Shown piece after piece: positions 38,201 to 49,623 of a stretch of DNA of 64,000 bases. Below the pieces are notes generated by a model. That model worked only from the letters and a program-made list of their open reading frames with translations, made no database searches and was not told the DNA's origin. The position numbers and the translations under genes were made by a program. Position 1 is the stretch's first letter. Every line of letters begins with the position of its first letter. The stretch comes from Caprella mutica (taxonomy: Eukaryota; Arthropoda; Malacostraca; Amphipoda; Caprellidae): the NCBI GenBank assembly GCA_947561585.1, contig CANNZV010001162.1, forward strand, positions 229,486 through 293,485, read 5' to 3'.

Positions 38201-39030
38201 AACGGTGACCGAACAACTAGCACGGGACAACTCGCCACTAGGCAAATCACTGCCAGAACAACTCGCCCGTGTGATATAAATTTTACTGCCATATACATCA
38301 TTAATTTTATATATAAATATATACTTTGTGTTGTAAATTAATCATCATATTTTCTTAGCCCTCTTTGAAATGTTTTCTTCACCGTTTCAAAAGTTGAATT
38401 TAATGTTTTTTTTTAATAAACATATAATCTGAAGTATTAAAAATATAGTGTAAATTAGCTATAATATTTTATCCATTCTGATTGAAAGTATTTTGCTAAA
38501 AGAGCTTAAATTCAGGCGTCTTCCTCATGCGTTCATTGACTTGTAAAAGTACTTTTGTTTAAAACTAGTACTACATTACAAATAAGACATTCTTTAAGCA
38601 TGATGTTCTCCATTTTTGTGTTAGGTAGACTATTAACTTTACATTTTCCTCTTCCATTCATGAGTGCTGCCACCAGTGCTTGCGTCTCTTTTCGTCTCAT
38701 TCCTTGGTAAGTAACTGCCCATACAAAGTAGCTTATCTACATCCATGAGCTTTGTCACCGACTGGTGGTTGGTGCCTTTGTTCAAGAAGCCACTTCCTTC
38801 CTGTTCCGAGTATTTATTAGGAACAAAAGAAACAATTAAATTGAAATTATGAAATTTTTCAACTACTGGTGTACATCAGTTTGAGCGTATACAAATAGAT
38901 CCCTGATTAAATTTATAATATTATTAAATATATATTGTTGATGTATACGTCAGTAATACATAATATATAAAGATGCGAGTTATCCTATAGCGACTAGTTG
39001 TCCTCAGTGAATTGTTCTAGAACCGGTGGT
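38201..39030. mobile_element. Array-ended element, GACAACTCGCC motif (copy 1)
   Basis: The left end (38201-38271) has four tandem words such as ggacaactcgcc and gaacaactagcac. The right end (38971-39030) has the same words inverted (ttgtcctcagtgaattgttc). The core at 38640-38810 carries a recurring segment (catgagtgctgcc, ttgtcaccgactggtggttg) also found at 40500-40690 and 51400-51550. A minus-strand reading of the core (GTNHQSVTKLM.., NETKRDASTGGSTHEW) suggests a decayed coding region. No recognisable transposase. Confidence 0.65.
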
Positions 39031-39585
39031 AAAGTAGAAAATTAAGAGGGCTTTTGTCTCTCAGTTGTCTCACCATATTTTTCTCTCCAGGTATGTATTT
39101 TCGAGGGAAAGAAATTATGAATACAGTTAGAATATACAAGCAAAGACAGTGGATTTTTCAGTCAGTATTATGAGATTTTATACCGTTGCTTAAGATATGC
39201 CCTTCCTTTTTGTAGTATCTGGAAAAAATGACAATAAGTTAATAGTAAATGACAAATAAGATACCAATTAGTGAATTTTGCTGAAAATTAAAAGATAATG
39301 TTATTTAAATTTTGTTGTTCATCAATAATTGAACATATACTTTAACTATTTTGGTAAATAGGTTTCAAATGCTTTGGAAATCAAAGAAATAAAATTCGTA
39401 GAATCATATGATATATCTTACACCTCTTAGCACTCTATAGTAATAGCTCAATATAACTAGAGATTATCAATGGCAGGATATCTCAAACAAATAAGAAAAA
39501 TAATTCTTTCGAACCAAACGTAATATGACCGAAATGATCGAAATCCTACAAATCTATCATAAATATAGGTTTCATAATATTAACT
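39031..39585. other. Spacer, nothing recognised
   Basis: AT-rich, no supportable feature. Confidence 0.4.
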
Positions 39586-39587
39586 GT

Positions 39588-39695
39588 GGGCCGAAAATTG
39601 GGCCCCGACAATTATTGGGCCTGCCGACAATTGGGCCCAGGACGGTGGGGCACCACGACAATTGTGCCCAGGACAATTGGACTCCAAGTCAATTA
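39588..39695. repeat. GACAATTGGGCCC iterated motif
   Basis: About six variants of gacaattgggcccag in ~105 bp, markedly GC-rich. Similar words (ttggcccaattgtctgg, aggcacaattg) occur at 54720-54760, inverted. It may be a solo end of an array-ended element. Confidence 0.6.
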
Positions 39696-40323
39696 TATTA
39701 TTTGTCCATTTTTTTAGAGTCTACTGTAATAACGTAAATAAAGACCAATGCTACTGTAATAACAAGGGTTGAGACAATATGTGTCTTGGATAAAAAACAG
39801 TGTTGAACATATTTCTAATATGAAGAAAATATTTTCGTTATGAATAATAAATATGTTTTGATAGAACATATCCTTTTCATGGATAAATACTATTGTTTAT
39901 TTAAACGACTATAATTTTCAGTTCTCAGATAGGTCATAATTATGTAAGCAACAAATTTCCTAGTTACAGTACCTCTATAAAGTAAACTCCTGTGAAATGA
40001 ATGAGTTAGGATGTAGCTAATAGAAAATAACAATGAAGAACCAATAGTTAATAAGAATGTAGGTAATTCAGAAGGCAGTGGACTACCAAGATATGCCAAA
40101 ATTATTAGAGCATACAAGCCGAATTAAAGTTAATGTGAATAGGTTGAAACCTGTTCAGTGTTCAATATTGAAGAGTTTTATAAATTATTATCATAAAATG
40201 TATTGTCGTAATATCATTTTATCCCAACAACTGTTCAAAAAACTGTTCAATGTAACGTATAACTTTCAAAATTTACCATTTTTTGTTGAATATAACTGTG
40301 ACTGAGCTTTGTCAGAAGATGTA

Positions 40324-40480
40324 GGGGAAGATGGGGAACAATGGGACAATAATTACAAAATCATCTGTGAAACATATATTTTTCGCTTGAGTCTTAAAAA
40401 TATATTATGAAAATATACTTTGTTTTCTCATCTGTTCAATAATGCTTTTGAAATTAATATAACTCTTTTAAATATACTTC
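40324..40480. mobile_element. Solo left end of the pogo/Tigger-like family
   Basis: TA is followed by GGGGAAGATGGGGAACAATG, then ggacaataattacaaaatc. It matches 25735-25862 over ~150 bp, including ttaaaaatatattatgaaaa. The right end is missing; the next element starts immediately. Confidence 0.65.
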
Positions 40481-40484
40481 TAAA

Positions 40485-41072
40485 GGAGAGGAAGAATTGA
40501 TAAAGGAAAGTGACTCCATGAACAAAGGAACAACCACCAGTCGGTGACAATGCTCGATTTGCTCATAGATACAGAAAAACTACTCAATGACTGCAGTCAC
40601 TTACCAATGAATGTGACGAAGAGGCACAGAAGCACCGGTGGCTGAACTCACAAATAGAAAAGAAAAATGAAGAGTTGATAGTAAACTGAAAAATATAAGA
40701 CCTGGTAGTTAAAGAACTTATTATTTCTCCTGATGTATTAGTTTTAAACAGAAGTAATTTCCACTTTTTATTAAAAATATGAAGAATACTCCTGAACTTA
40801 ATTCATTTTTCACTAGGCCAAATAGTTTCAGCAAAATACTTTCAAACAGATACAACAGTTCAGATTATATATTTAATGAAAAAACACATTTCATATATCT
40901 TTCAAAATGGAACAGAAAATGTTTTCGAATATTGCTAATGAAATTCAATAATGAATTAACAACACGTAGTTTATATTTGAAATATTTTTTATATATATTA
41001 GAATGATGTATACGGCGGTAAAATATATCACACAGCGAGTTGTCCTCTTGGCGAATTGTCCTGTCACCGCTC
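40485..41072 (-). mobile_element. Array-ended element, GACAACTCGCC motif (copy 2, truncated)
   Basis: Reverse orientation relative to 38201-39030. The end array at 41030-41072 (gtgacaggacaattcgccaa, gaggacaactcgctgtg) is followed inward by a tatacatcatt block. The core is at 40500-40690 (ttgtcaccgactggtggttg). The other terminus is missing. Confidence 0.6.
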
Positions 41073-41149
41073 TTCCTGTGTAGTTTCAAATATCCCGTTA
41101 ATATTATAATGATGATGATAACTTTATCTAAATATATTTTTTGAACATA

Positions 41150-41288
41150 CAGTAGTGGCCAAGATATAAGGAAGGCAAGAACAAGTAATCAAAATCCTTG
41201 TAATCTAAATCTTTGTTTTTTATTTTTTATGAAACTAAAGATTTAGATAACTTGTTCTTGCCCTACCCATATATTTTGGCCACTACTG
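41150..41288. mobile_element. 139-bp Tc1-like MITE inserted in a palindrome
   Basis: The ends CAGTAGTGGCCAAGATATAA and (reversed) CAGTAGTGGCCAAAATATAT belong to the Tc1-like family at 47775. TA duplications flank it. Removing the element leaves GAACATATGTTC, a perfect 12-bp palindrome centred on the target TA. Confidence 0.85.
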
Positions 41289-41290
41289 TA

Positions 41291-42250
41291 TGTTCATATA
41301 AAAAAAATGCAAATGCATAAATAAGCCAACAGATTAAAATCAAATACATTTTTGTTCAGTTGTATATATTGTATGTATAGTTGTATGCGTATACGTTATT
41401 GTCTCGAAACTAACTAAAGTACACTGTAACGGAAATAGGGTCTATGAAGTTTTAATTAAGAGCGAAAGAACTAGTTAGGACATAGATTTAGGAGTAATAC
41501 AAGAAACTGTGAAATAGGAGCAAAATAGTCAGAAAGCGACAAAGGAAGTTAAATTAAAGGGACTCTGAAGAGACAGTCAAATAGAAGAGTGTCTCTCCAA
41601 ACAAAAGAGGGACAGATGAAAGTAAATTGGTAGGCGACTAATTTCATGTGATATTAACAATGAACGAAAATAGAGAAAAGAATAACAATATTGAAGTTGC
41701 TATAGTTTAAACTAAATTTTAAAACAGAAAGTGGGTAACATTAACAGGTTTAAACTATAGTGAAATCTACTAAACTAATAATGATATGATGAATGAGATC
41801 TAGCTATAACACATGGAAACTGAATAATTTAACAGTTTCAATGGCTTCAAAGGCCGGCTACAAATCTAAGATATGGGATTTCAAGTTGTATCACCGACTA
41901 TGGGTAAGTGAATCCGTTTCTACTATTATACAAAAACGAATTCGCGGATAAATGTTATATATTCATCACACTCCCACCCAGTGACAAAGGTCAATAAATA
42001 TAATATCCCAAAATACCAAAAAGTATATATAAACTCAATAATAACTTAAACAGCTAAACTCAAACTAATTAAGAGAAATAGGAAAATTTATATACATAGA
42101 AAAATACAACTCAAAATATAAAGGCAAATTGAAACATATATACATTGAATTACCAAATTCAAAACAAATTCAAATTCCGAAGTGGAAGAAGATAGGTTCT
42201 TTAATATCATCGGAATTAGTAGAGACTTTAAAAGGAACCCCCAAATCAAA
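41291..42250. other. Spacer
   Basis: No gene. A 13-bp inverted pair (ctatagtttaaac / gtttaaactatag) brackets about 41700-41760. The region downstream of the gag relic might contain retroelement sequence, but no long terminal repeat could be matched. Confidence 0.4.
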
Positions 42251-43961
42251 TCATCCGTTGGGAGCGAGCAACACTATATCATCATGTAATTTGCATGTAG
42301 ATACGCTACCAGAACCATCCGGAATGCAGCTTCTTGGAAGAACAACATCACTAACTGATGAGAGAGGTTGAAGCCATTTGCACCATTCTTCGAAAAATTT
42401 CACAGCAAGTATATAGTTCCATTGCTGCTGTATCCAATCGGGTAACTTTGTCCACACTCGTTTTTGGCCATTGGATAAGTTATACATCTGAAGCACTGGG
42501 TTTGGCAGCATGTTAGCCTCTATCATGCGACAGATGAGTACCAAATCTTGCAATACTCCTTTCGCTTCTAGTGGACGAATAACAGAAATAGATTGCAATT
42601 TCTTTTGTATCGAATGACATACTCCAACAGGGGAGCAATATTCTTTCAAGAATGGCGTGCGGGGTTGCGGCGCCAGCAGATTGATACTACTCTACAGTAG
42701 TATTGGCTAGGAGAACTGATACCACGTCTAGAGATTCCAGTTGAAGACCTCCCATGCGGTTTTCTGGGAGTAGGAGCCAGGAATCTAGAGATTCCAGATG
42801 AAGACCTCCCATGCGGTTTTCAGGCAGTAGGAGCCAGGACCTGTTGCTGTAGTAATGAGGATCACCTGAAAATGGCAAGTTAGAGGTTTTAAACAGCTGT
42901 TTGATTAAGTGAAAGGTGGCTACATCAATAACGGGTTGAACTTTGGAATCAGCAGCACGGTGATAGCTGGGATAAGTATAGGGGTGACTTGTAGACTCTG
43001 GAAACCCCGACACCAATGGCTTGAGAGATTTGGCCTCGCACCAAAGATACTGAGGTGTTGGATCGTATCCACCCACAACTGACAGTTGATGTTCATGAGC
43101 TCCCCGTTTAAATCCTTTTCCACTTGTATTAGTTGGAGAGACAGCAGGATTGAGGGAACGTGAGGCGTAGTTATCCAAAGGGTCTGCAGAGTGTATTGCT
43201 GAAGCTACAGCGGGAGGCGCTGCCAAGCCGACATCACACGTAATAACTTCACCTGTAGACGCTGCAGTGGATATATGCGAGTAGGCCGAGAGACTTTTGG
43301 GAGCGGTAGAGATTTCGAAAGTTAGGCTTGAATTAAACATGGGAAGAGGCGAATAATCGTGAAGTGTCTGCTGCGCAACCGAGAACTTAGGTCTCACGTC
43401 AGGTCCAGCTGCTTTTGCATCCAGTTTGGGAAGAGACGAATCATGGTGAAGTTTCTGCTGTGGCACAACAGAGATCTTAGGTTTCACGGTGGGTTCGACT
43501 GGCTTTGAAACACTTCTCTCCGATGTCACCTCATTACCGTTTGGAAATGGAAAATCAAACGATAGATCAGCTAGCTTTTGTTCCTGGACAGAAGAGACTA
43601 CGCTCCGTTTGTAGACGTTGGAGACTTCATCAGAGGAGATTCTTTCAAGGACCTCGTTGATAATTCCTATGTACAGCTTATCTTCAATTTTTATCGCAGA
43701 TCAGTTCTGTCTACATTCTTGGGCTTCCTCCAAGGATCCGATTTTAGTTAGATTCTCAGTTAAGAGTACAGATACGCTCATGAAGTCCTTCCAGGTAGCT
43801 TTAATTTATGATGAGAGAGTTCTCAATGTAATGAAGTCTTTGAATTGTAAAGGATCTTCATTCAAATAATTTAGGAGGGAATCTCTTGTATCGTCGAGAC
43901 TCTTTGAGATATCTCCCATAAGCTCAACAGTTTTTCGCTCTCCTGTAGGCGAATGAAACAT
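42251..43961 (-). pseudogene. Decayed BEL/Pao-like gag gene
   Basis: From ATG 43961-43959 the minus strand reads a helix-rich N-terminus (GDISKSLDDTRDS, KATWKDFMSVSVLLTENL, EEAQECRQ). It is interrupted by at least two stops (about 43810 and 43715). A Ser/Pro-rich middle (MTSERSVSKPVEPTVKPK) follows, then NLPFSGDPHYYSNRSW, recalling the FSGDP core of BEL-type gag. After a frameshift near 42680 comes the tail LQSISVIRPLEAKGVLQDLV, RVWTKLPDWIQQQWN. A 57-bp tandem duplication (SWLLLPENRMGGL.LESLD twice, 42727-42840) lies at the break. It is dead through stops, frameshift and duplication. No protease or polymerase follows. Family assignment is by motif memory only. Confidence 0.6.
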
Positions 43962-44544
43962 CTTAGCAGTTCTTAATCGCGTAAATCTAGAAGAAACATT
44001 AGACGGAGGACTGTGTAATGAATTAATTAATGCTATTTATTTTCATAGCAATTGTTTTTCTGTTTTATTCATAATAATTAACCTATGGCAATTCGAATCA
44101 TTGAGACTTGAATTCAGTGCGTAACTTTTTAAGCATCAGTACCTAACTAGACCTGATAGGTGGATACAGTTTCCAGGTGAAGCCAGCAATACGTTACAGG
44201 TGAATATAATTAACTTATATTGTTCATTTGAATATATGATGCTTAATTAGTTTGCTCTGAAAATATATTAAGTTGTTATTTACTATCTAGGAAATACCAC
44301 AAACCCCCTAAGCTCTCAGTATATTACTACTTCTCTGTATCTCTGTGCCCTATAGTGTCGGTGTAAATTCAAAATTTTAGATTCCTAATTAGCTATGAAA
44401 CTTAGCTAGATTCTTTGTCTAAATAAACTGTTTTATTAATTCAATTGCTTTTCACTCATTCCCACCTCATAGAGCCCATAAGTCATTACATACTGATCTC
44501 TCTGTGGTAGAATCAATTCACAGAGAGCTGGCTACCAGGAAATA
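43962..44544. other. Spacer
   Basis: No gene. A leftover 5' terminal repeat of the gag-bearing element would lie here if one survives; aataaactgttttatt at about 44421 is the only suggestive motif. Confidence 0.3.
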
Positions 44545-44717
44545 CTCTGGTGTAGTGCTAGTATCCTAATTCATAATACTAGTGGCCCATACCCAAAATC
44601 ACTGTCTCGAAAATAACTGTCGAGTGAAACACAGTACGTGTGACTGAGTCTTTATTATAGTGATTTTGGGTATTTGGGCTTAGTACTATGAATTAGGATA
44701 CTAGCACTACACCAGAG
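44545..44717. mobile_element. 173-bp palindromic MITE
   Basis: TA-flanked. The arms CTCTGGTGTAGTGCTAGTAT.. match in reverse complement for ~60 bp with few mismatches around a short loop. It lies ~480 bp downstream of the MFS stop. Confidence 0.85.
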
Positions 44718-45198
44718 TAACAATATTTTTTCATTAAAAACTGAAAGAATATAAATTTTATAAATTTTATTTTCGATAACTTGAAATATTATTTTGGGTA
44801 TATCATTACTCTTCACTACTCAATATAATAAAATCAATCATCTTCATTTATCTAATTTTTAATTTACTTGATGAATTATGACTGACTATTTTTTATGAAA
44901 AAGAAATTGTTCTTATTTTTCAAATTATACTGAATATAATACAATAATAATTAAATCACAAATATTTATTTTATTGGTAATTACCTAAATAGATACCAAA
45001 TAAAATGAGATAAAGCATCAATTAATATACATTCAAACAAATCAAAATAGATATCGTATATATTGTAAAACTGGCATAACATCAATCAATGTTCTTATTT
45101 CATAAATTCAATTAAACTTGACTAAGTGATATGGAATAAATTAACTGAACATAATTTAATAAAATCTGAAGGATAACTTCATAAAACCTTTTTATGTT

Positions 45199-46431
45199 TC
45201 ATTGCTTAACAACTGTGTATTCACAGGGTGAATAAAAATATGAAATAATGTAATTAGTAAGAACACTAATTAATGATAAAAACTGTATAAAAACTATGAA
45301 TATAGTGGAATTATTAAACTTATAATTATCTACTAAATAACCTGCTAACACTGGACCAAGAAAAGAACCAAGGGAAAAGAAAGAATTCCAAATCCCAAAA
45401 ATCATTGCAGTTGTAGAAAGACTCGAGGTGCAGTTCGAATTGCTAGCTGTAGATACTGATCCAACAATTTGCATTCCAAATCCGACTCCTTGAAGAGTGA
45501 GGGCTAATATTACTATGTTCAAAGTTAGTTCCAGAGAAACACATGGGGCTGGTCCTATTAATAAAAATCCAGCAATATTGAAGATACTTCCTCCTGATAT
45601 AAGAAGGACTGGATTCACACCAGAATTACAGAGCTTGCCACAAATTAAACTGCAGATGCATTGGCTTCCTCCAAGGACTGTGAAAATTAATCCTAACCCA
45701 TTGGGAGAGAGCTGAAAGGGTCTCACATGAGGCTCCAGAGTTGTTTGGATGAATCCTAAGCTGATTGAAGACATTAATATTGAAAATAGAGAGATTTTCA
45801 TTCCAGGAAAAGTCAAAACATTCCAAATGCTCTGTGTTCCTCTTACTGATAGATCCTCCAATTCAAATCCATAGGAAGTTGTCAGATTAATTATAGCTGA
45901 AACAATCAAAAATACTCCAAGAACTAAAAATGGAAATTGGAAACCACCAACTGAATAAAGAAAACCGCCTAATGCTGGTCCGACTATTGAGGCAACTGCA
46001 AATATAGACGTCATCAAGGAGATATAAGCACTGTGATTTTCTCCATATTCTTGGGCTATGATACTGAAACAAGCAGTTGTAAAGCCTGCTTTTCCAATAG
46101 CTTCAAAAGCTCTTGAAATAAGAGAGAAAATGTAAAAAGATGTAGGATCCTGTAGATATATGGAAAATCCAAATAGAATTATCGAAATAGCACTAACTAT
46201 GCCACCGATTCCCATTATAATACCCGGTTCAATGTATTTGAAACCTTTTCCAAATATGGGAGAAACTAAGAATTGAACAAGTTGAAAAATTCCGAATACC
46301 CAACTGTACTGTGAAACTGTGAGTCCCTTGTTTTCTGCCACTTTAGGATAGAAAGGTGCGTGTAGAGCTATGCACAAACCGAAGCAGAAGTTTTGAGCTC
46401 CAAGAAGGAAGATCACTTTTTGATTAAACAT
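45199..46431 (-). CDS. MFS transporter, SLC18B1-like, intact
   Basis: Predicted 410-residue, 12-helix secondary transporter in a single exon. Translation starts at ATG 46431-46429. The frame continues four codons upstream, but only with a TTG, so the ATG is preferred; the stop is TGA at 45201-45199. TM1 (LGAQNFCFGLCIALHAPF) and TM2 precede the short loop SPIFGKGFKYI, a weak motif A. TM5 has the proton-antiporter motif C pattern VGPALGGFLYSVGG (residues ~150-165). TM11 has a related FLGPVLAGYLVDNY. Length and motifs suit the DHA1/vesicular amine group, and SLC18B1 (vesicular polyamine transporter) is the best guess. Substrate and membrane are unknown. An AATAAA lies ~230 bp downstream of the stop. 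The paralogous 5' half lies at 1-307. Confidence 0.9.
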   Translation of the reverse strand: MFNQKVIFLLGAQNFCFGLCIALHAPFYPKVAENKGLTVSQYSWVFGIFQLVQFLVSPIFGKGFKYIEPGIIMGIGGIVSAISIILFGFSIYLQDPTSFYIFSLISRAFEAIGKAGFTTACFSIIAQEYGENHSAYISLMTSIFAVASIVGPALGGFLYSVGGFQFPFLVLGVFLIVSAIINLTTSYGFELEDLSVRGTQSIWNVLTFPGMKISLFSILMSSISLGFIQTTLEPHVRPFQLSPNGLGLIFTVLGGSQCICSLICGKLCNSGVNPVLLISGGSIFNIAGFLLIGPAPCVSLELTLNIVILALTLQGVGFGMQIVGSVSTASNSNCTSSLSTTAMIFGIWNSFFSLGSFLGPVLAGYLVDNYKFNNSTIFIVFIQFLSLISVLTNYIISYFYSPCEYTVVKQ

Positions 46432-46640
46432 TTTGTCAGACAATGTAAAAAGTTAATTAAACATAATTGAAATGAGTTATTAACATACGAAAATAAAAGA
46501 CACTAGATATTTTAGAATAGATCAAAATTTTCGAGTGGTTCATCTGAAAACAGAGAAGTAGTTAGGGTACCTAAAATTCAGCAGGGAGAGTATCAAATAA
46601 TCATTTCTGTTCAAGCACTTTCGTTCAATTCTACAAACTT
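46122..46640. repeat. Segmental duplication, right copy, block A1
   Basis: Direct partner of 1-500: 5' part of the MFS gene plus its proximal upstream region, so proximal promoter sequence may be shared between the two genes. Confidence 0.8.
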
Positions 46641-46734
46641 GAATTGAGGTCAACCTAACAGAAACAGTTAATTGATTTAATATGTGAAGATATTATTTGA
46701 CAGTTTACTTAAACGAAACCGGTTGATATACAAG

Positions 46735-46790
46735 TAGCCTGTTCTCGATATAAACATAGCCTGTTCTTGATATAAACAATTAGCCTTCGA
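46735..46790. repeat. Short direct repeat
   Basis: Two copies of agcctgttctcgatataaac, ~24 bp apart, with a shorter third (aattagcc). Confidence 0.7.
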
Positions 46791-47774
46791 TAGCATTTCT
46801 TTGTCTTATACAACTTTTTTTTTATATGTAGCTACATATAACAATTGCCACTGGGATGAATGCCCCCGGGAAAACTGCCACTGGGAAAACAGCCACTATG
46901 GCAAAATTGCCACTGTGGAAAACTGCCGCTGACGGAAGATTGCCACACGGAAAATTGCCACTGAGGAAAATTGCCACAGGATAATATTTTTCTAGAAAAT
47001 AATAAAAATGATACTGAATTAAATATTTATCAGATTTCAATATATAAGAATTATTTACATTGAGTACATTTCATTTTGATCAGTTATACGATCTAAGTGG
47101 ATTCATTCGTCGGTGGGTGGGAGTTTTCCGATTGACAATCAATCTTAGATTTATGTTTTCAACTGTTCCTTTAAAAGGTTAAACATTTAAAGGTTCTCTA
47201 TTCTACTAATTTGCCATCCAGTTATTTTCTGTCATTCACAAGTGCACTAAACTTTGTGTAGTATCTCTAGTGTATAGTGTCACGTTTTTTTTTTGTACGA
47301 TCCATTGATCTGCTAACCAAATCGATTATTTGAAAAGGTTAGATTGTTAAGGTAGCTTTCATCATGTAACTGTAGGGTACTTGATTGGTTAGATTTAACG
47401 TCCTTTCTACAGTCCCATAGAGTAGCGTTTAAGGTGAATTTTGCATGCAGCGATTGTTGCTATTCCTACGGTGATGTTTTGCAACGAGCAATTATAGCTG
47501 AGCATTATAGTTCAATGAATTTCAATTCAAGGGCGATCACTGCATGCAAAACGTACCTTTAGTGAACTATATATTCACGACTCTCAAATGCCTATATATA
47601 GACTTCGATCTAATTCTAAGCTTCACTTTTCTATCCGTTAATGTAGATGTGGATTGTGTCCCTTTTTCAATCATGTATTATTATTACTGTCCTAATCATG
47701 ATCCACAAAACTAGCGGTAACTATGTTTCCTTAGCAACATGCTTGTCTCACTTCTTCTTCGATGGTTTCTTGTA

Positions 47775-49321
47775 CAGTAGTAGGCAAAATTTAAGGGTAG
47801 GCAAAATCAAGTTATCTAAATTTTCAATTTCATGAAAATCACAAAACACACATTATTGAAATTTTGCATATATTTTCATATAGAGCTCATATGTATTCGT
47901 ATGAAATTTCAAAGTATCTAGACAAATATTCTGGGAATAGTTTCATATTTCACTTAAAACAATAAATTTTGCTCTGATCAAAAGTTAAGAGTAGCCATCA
48001 TAAGCTTATAAATATTCGCGGATAATGGCAATTAACTTAATAATTTGTGAATAATTCTGCGCTATATCACTTCAATAAATCTCCTACTACAAAATTCTAC
48101 TAATTTTGCACAATATGTAGGAGTTATTCATCTTCTATTCATCCTCCAGAAATATCCATAATTCTTCCACATCTGTTGTGTTTCCTCTCTGATTACAGTC
48201 TCCAATTATTATCCAAATAATATCAATTCGATTGAGGTCAGGGCTCTGTGAAGGCCAGCTAATTAGTGCAATTTCTTCATCTTCTAATATGGTCCTAACT
48301 GTTTTATCTGAGTAGTAGGGTACGTTGTCCTGCTTGAAACTCGGTGGTTTAGGGTCAGCTGCTTGTTGATAGGGAAGATTATGTTGACGATTGAGCTGTT
48401 TTATACTCCTGCGATAACTCCTCTGTGAAGAGGAACAATAGGACCAGATCCAGCGGAAAAAATGACCCCCAAACCATTACACTACCTCCTCCAAACTTAA
48501 CTGTTTTCTTGACGTAGTTCGGTGTTAACATTTCCCCTACTTTACGTCTAATTCGTACTTTCTCATTAGAACCAAAGATTTCTAATTTTCTTTCATTCAT
48601 CACAAGAATGTATTTTCGATCACTGATCAATCGACAAAACGACATGATCTCGATAAAACACGAATAATACTTTCCGTATCTTTTAAGAGATTAAAAGCTT
48701 CGATGCAGGGACCAATGATTGCAAATCAACTTTTTGAAGTCGAAGCGAAAAAGTATAGTGGGTCACAGTACCACCAGACATGACATCTATCTCACAAAAA
48801 ATTTGACCTGAATTGTTGAAACTACCTTGCAAGCTACTTTGAAAACTTGCATGATCTTCTTTCAGTAATGCTTTGGGAAATCTACCATTTTTCGGTTTGG
48901 AATCAACAACTCCCGACTATTTATGCTGAGCCACAATATGTTGCACAATCCTTTTGGACTTTCATGTGGCAATAGAAATCTCTCGCAACAACAATTAGGG
49001 ACTGTATCAGAGGGGAAACTCAATAAATGTGGAAGAATTGTGGACATTTCTTGGGAATGATTAGAATATGGATAACTTCTTCATATTGTGCAAAATTAGT
49101 AGAGTTTTGTGGTAGAAGATGTATTGAAGTGATATAGGAAAGAATTATTCATAAAGTATTAAGTTAATTGCCAATATCTGGGAATATTTCAAAGTTAATT
49201 ATGGCTACCCTTAACTTTTGGCCAGAGCAAAATTTATTGTTGATGTGAAATATGGACTTTTTATAATATTAGAGATTTAGATAACTTGTTCTTGCCTACC
49301 CTTATATTTTCTCCACTACTG
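47775..49321. mobile_element. Full-length, dead Tc1-like transposon (1547 bp)
   Basis: TA at both sides (47773-47774, 49322-49323). The ends CAGTAGTAGGCAAAATTTAA and (reversed) CAGTAGTGGAGAAAATATAA agree well, then share aagggtaggcaa.a.caagttatctaaat. It carries a broken minus-strand transposase. It is the longest copy of a family with at least three other pieces in this window. Confidence 0.9.
48135..49060 (-). pseudogene. Tc1-type transposase pseudogene
   Basis: Minus-strand pieces in order are a KNGRFPKALLKEDH-like stretch, LQKVDLQSLVPASK, then VMNERKLEIFGSNEK and VKFGGGSVMVWGSF. After a +1 frameshift in a T run near 48460 come GPIVPLHRGVIAG, FKQDNVPYYSDKTV, SWPSQSPDLNRIDIIW and the stop at 48137-48135. 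These are the DDE landmarks of Tc1 transposases. The first Asp appears as Asn (VMNE) and the final Glu of the usual PIE as Asp (RID), 34 residues after QD. Frameshifts and stops also affect the N-terminal DNA-binding half. The enzyme is dead. Confidence 0.8.
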
Positions 49322-49623
49322 TACCTACCTTTTTTTATTGGTGGTACCCTAAGCAAAACCTTTTCTAAATAAATATATTAATTTAGGTTTCTATCAATCG
49401 TATATACTCCAGCAGTTTGAATGTCACCCGGAATGAATGATTCCGAGTGGCCATTTTCCCACAGTGGCGCTTTTCCCACAATTGAAGTTTTCCTACAGTG
49501 GCAATTTTCCCACTGGCTATTTTCCCACAGTGGCAATTTTCCCAGTAGCAGTTTTCCCAGTGGCAATTTTTCCAGAGGGAGTTTTCCCAGTGGCAATTTT
49601 CGACGCACGTTTTATACACATTT

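Larger units (their letters stand above)
46840..49608. mobile_element. Array-ended element, GGAAAATTGCCACTG motif, with nested Tc1
   Basis: The left end (46840-46985) has about eight degenerate copies of ggaaaattgccactg. The right end (49437-49608) has about ten copies in reverse complement (cagtggcaattttccca). The Tc1-like transposon 47775-49321 sits inside, leaving ~1.2 kb of element proper with no recognisable protein. Target duplication not resolved. The short frames over the arrays are shadows. Confidence 0.6.

Noticed and set aside
42129..43869. Plus-strand frames at 42129-42371 and 43618-43869
   Set aside because: They are antisense to the gag-like relic and have no motif.
45497..46072. 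Three further frames within the MFS gene region
   Set aside because: They are alternative-frame shadows of the transporter CDS.
46432..46443. Upstream extension of the MFS protein by four codons
   Set aside because: It would need a TTG start; the ATG at 46431 is the normal eukaryotic choice and aligns with the paralogue's ATG.
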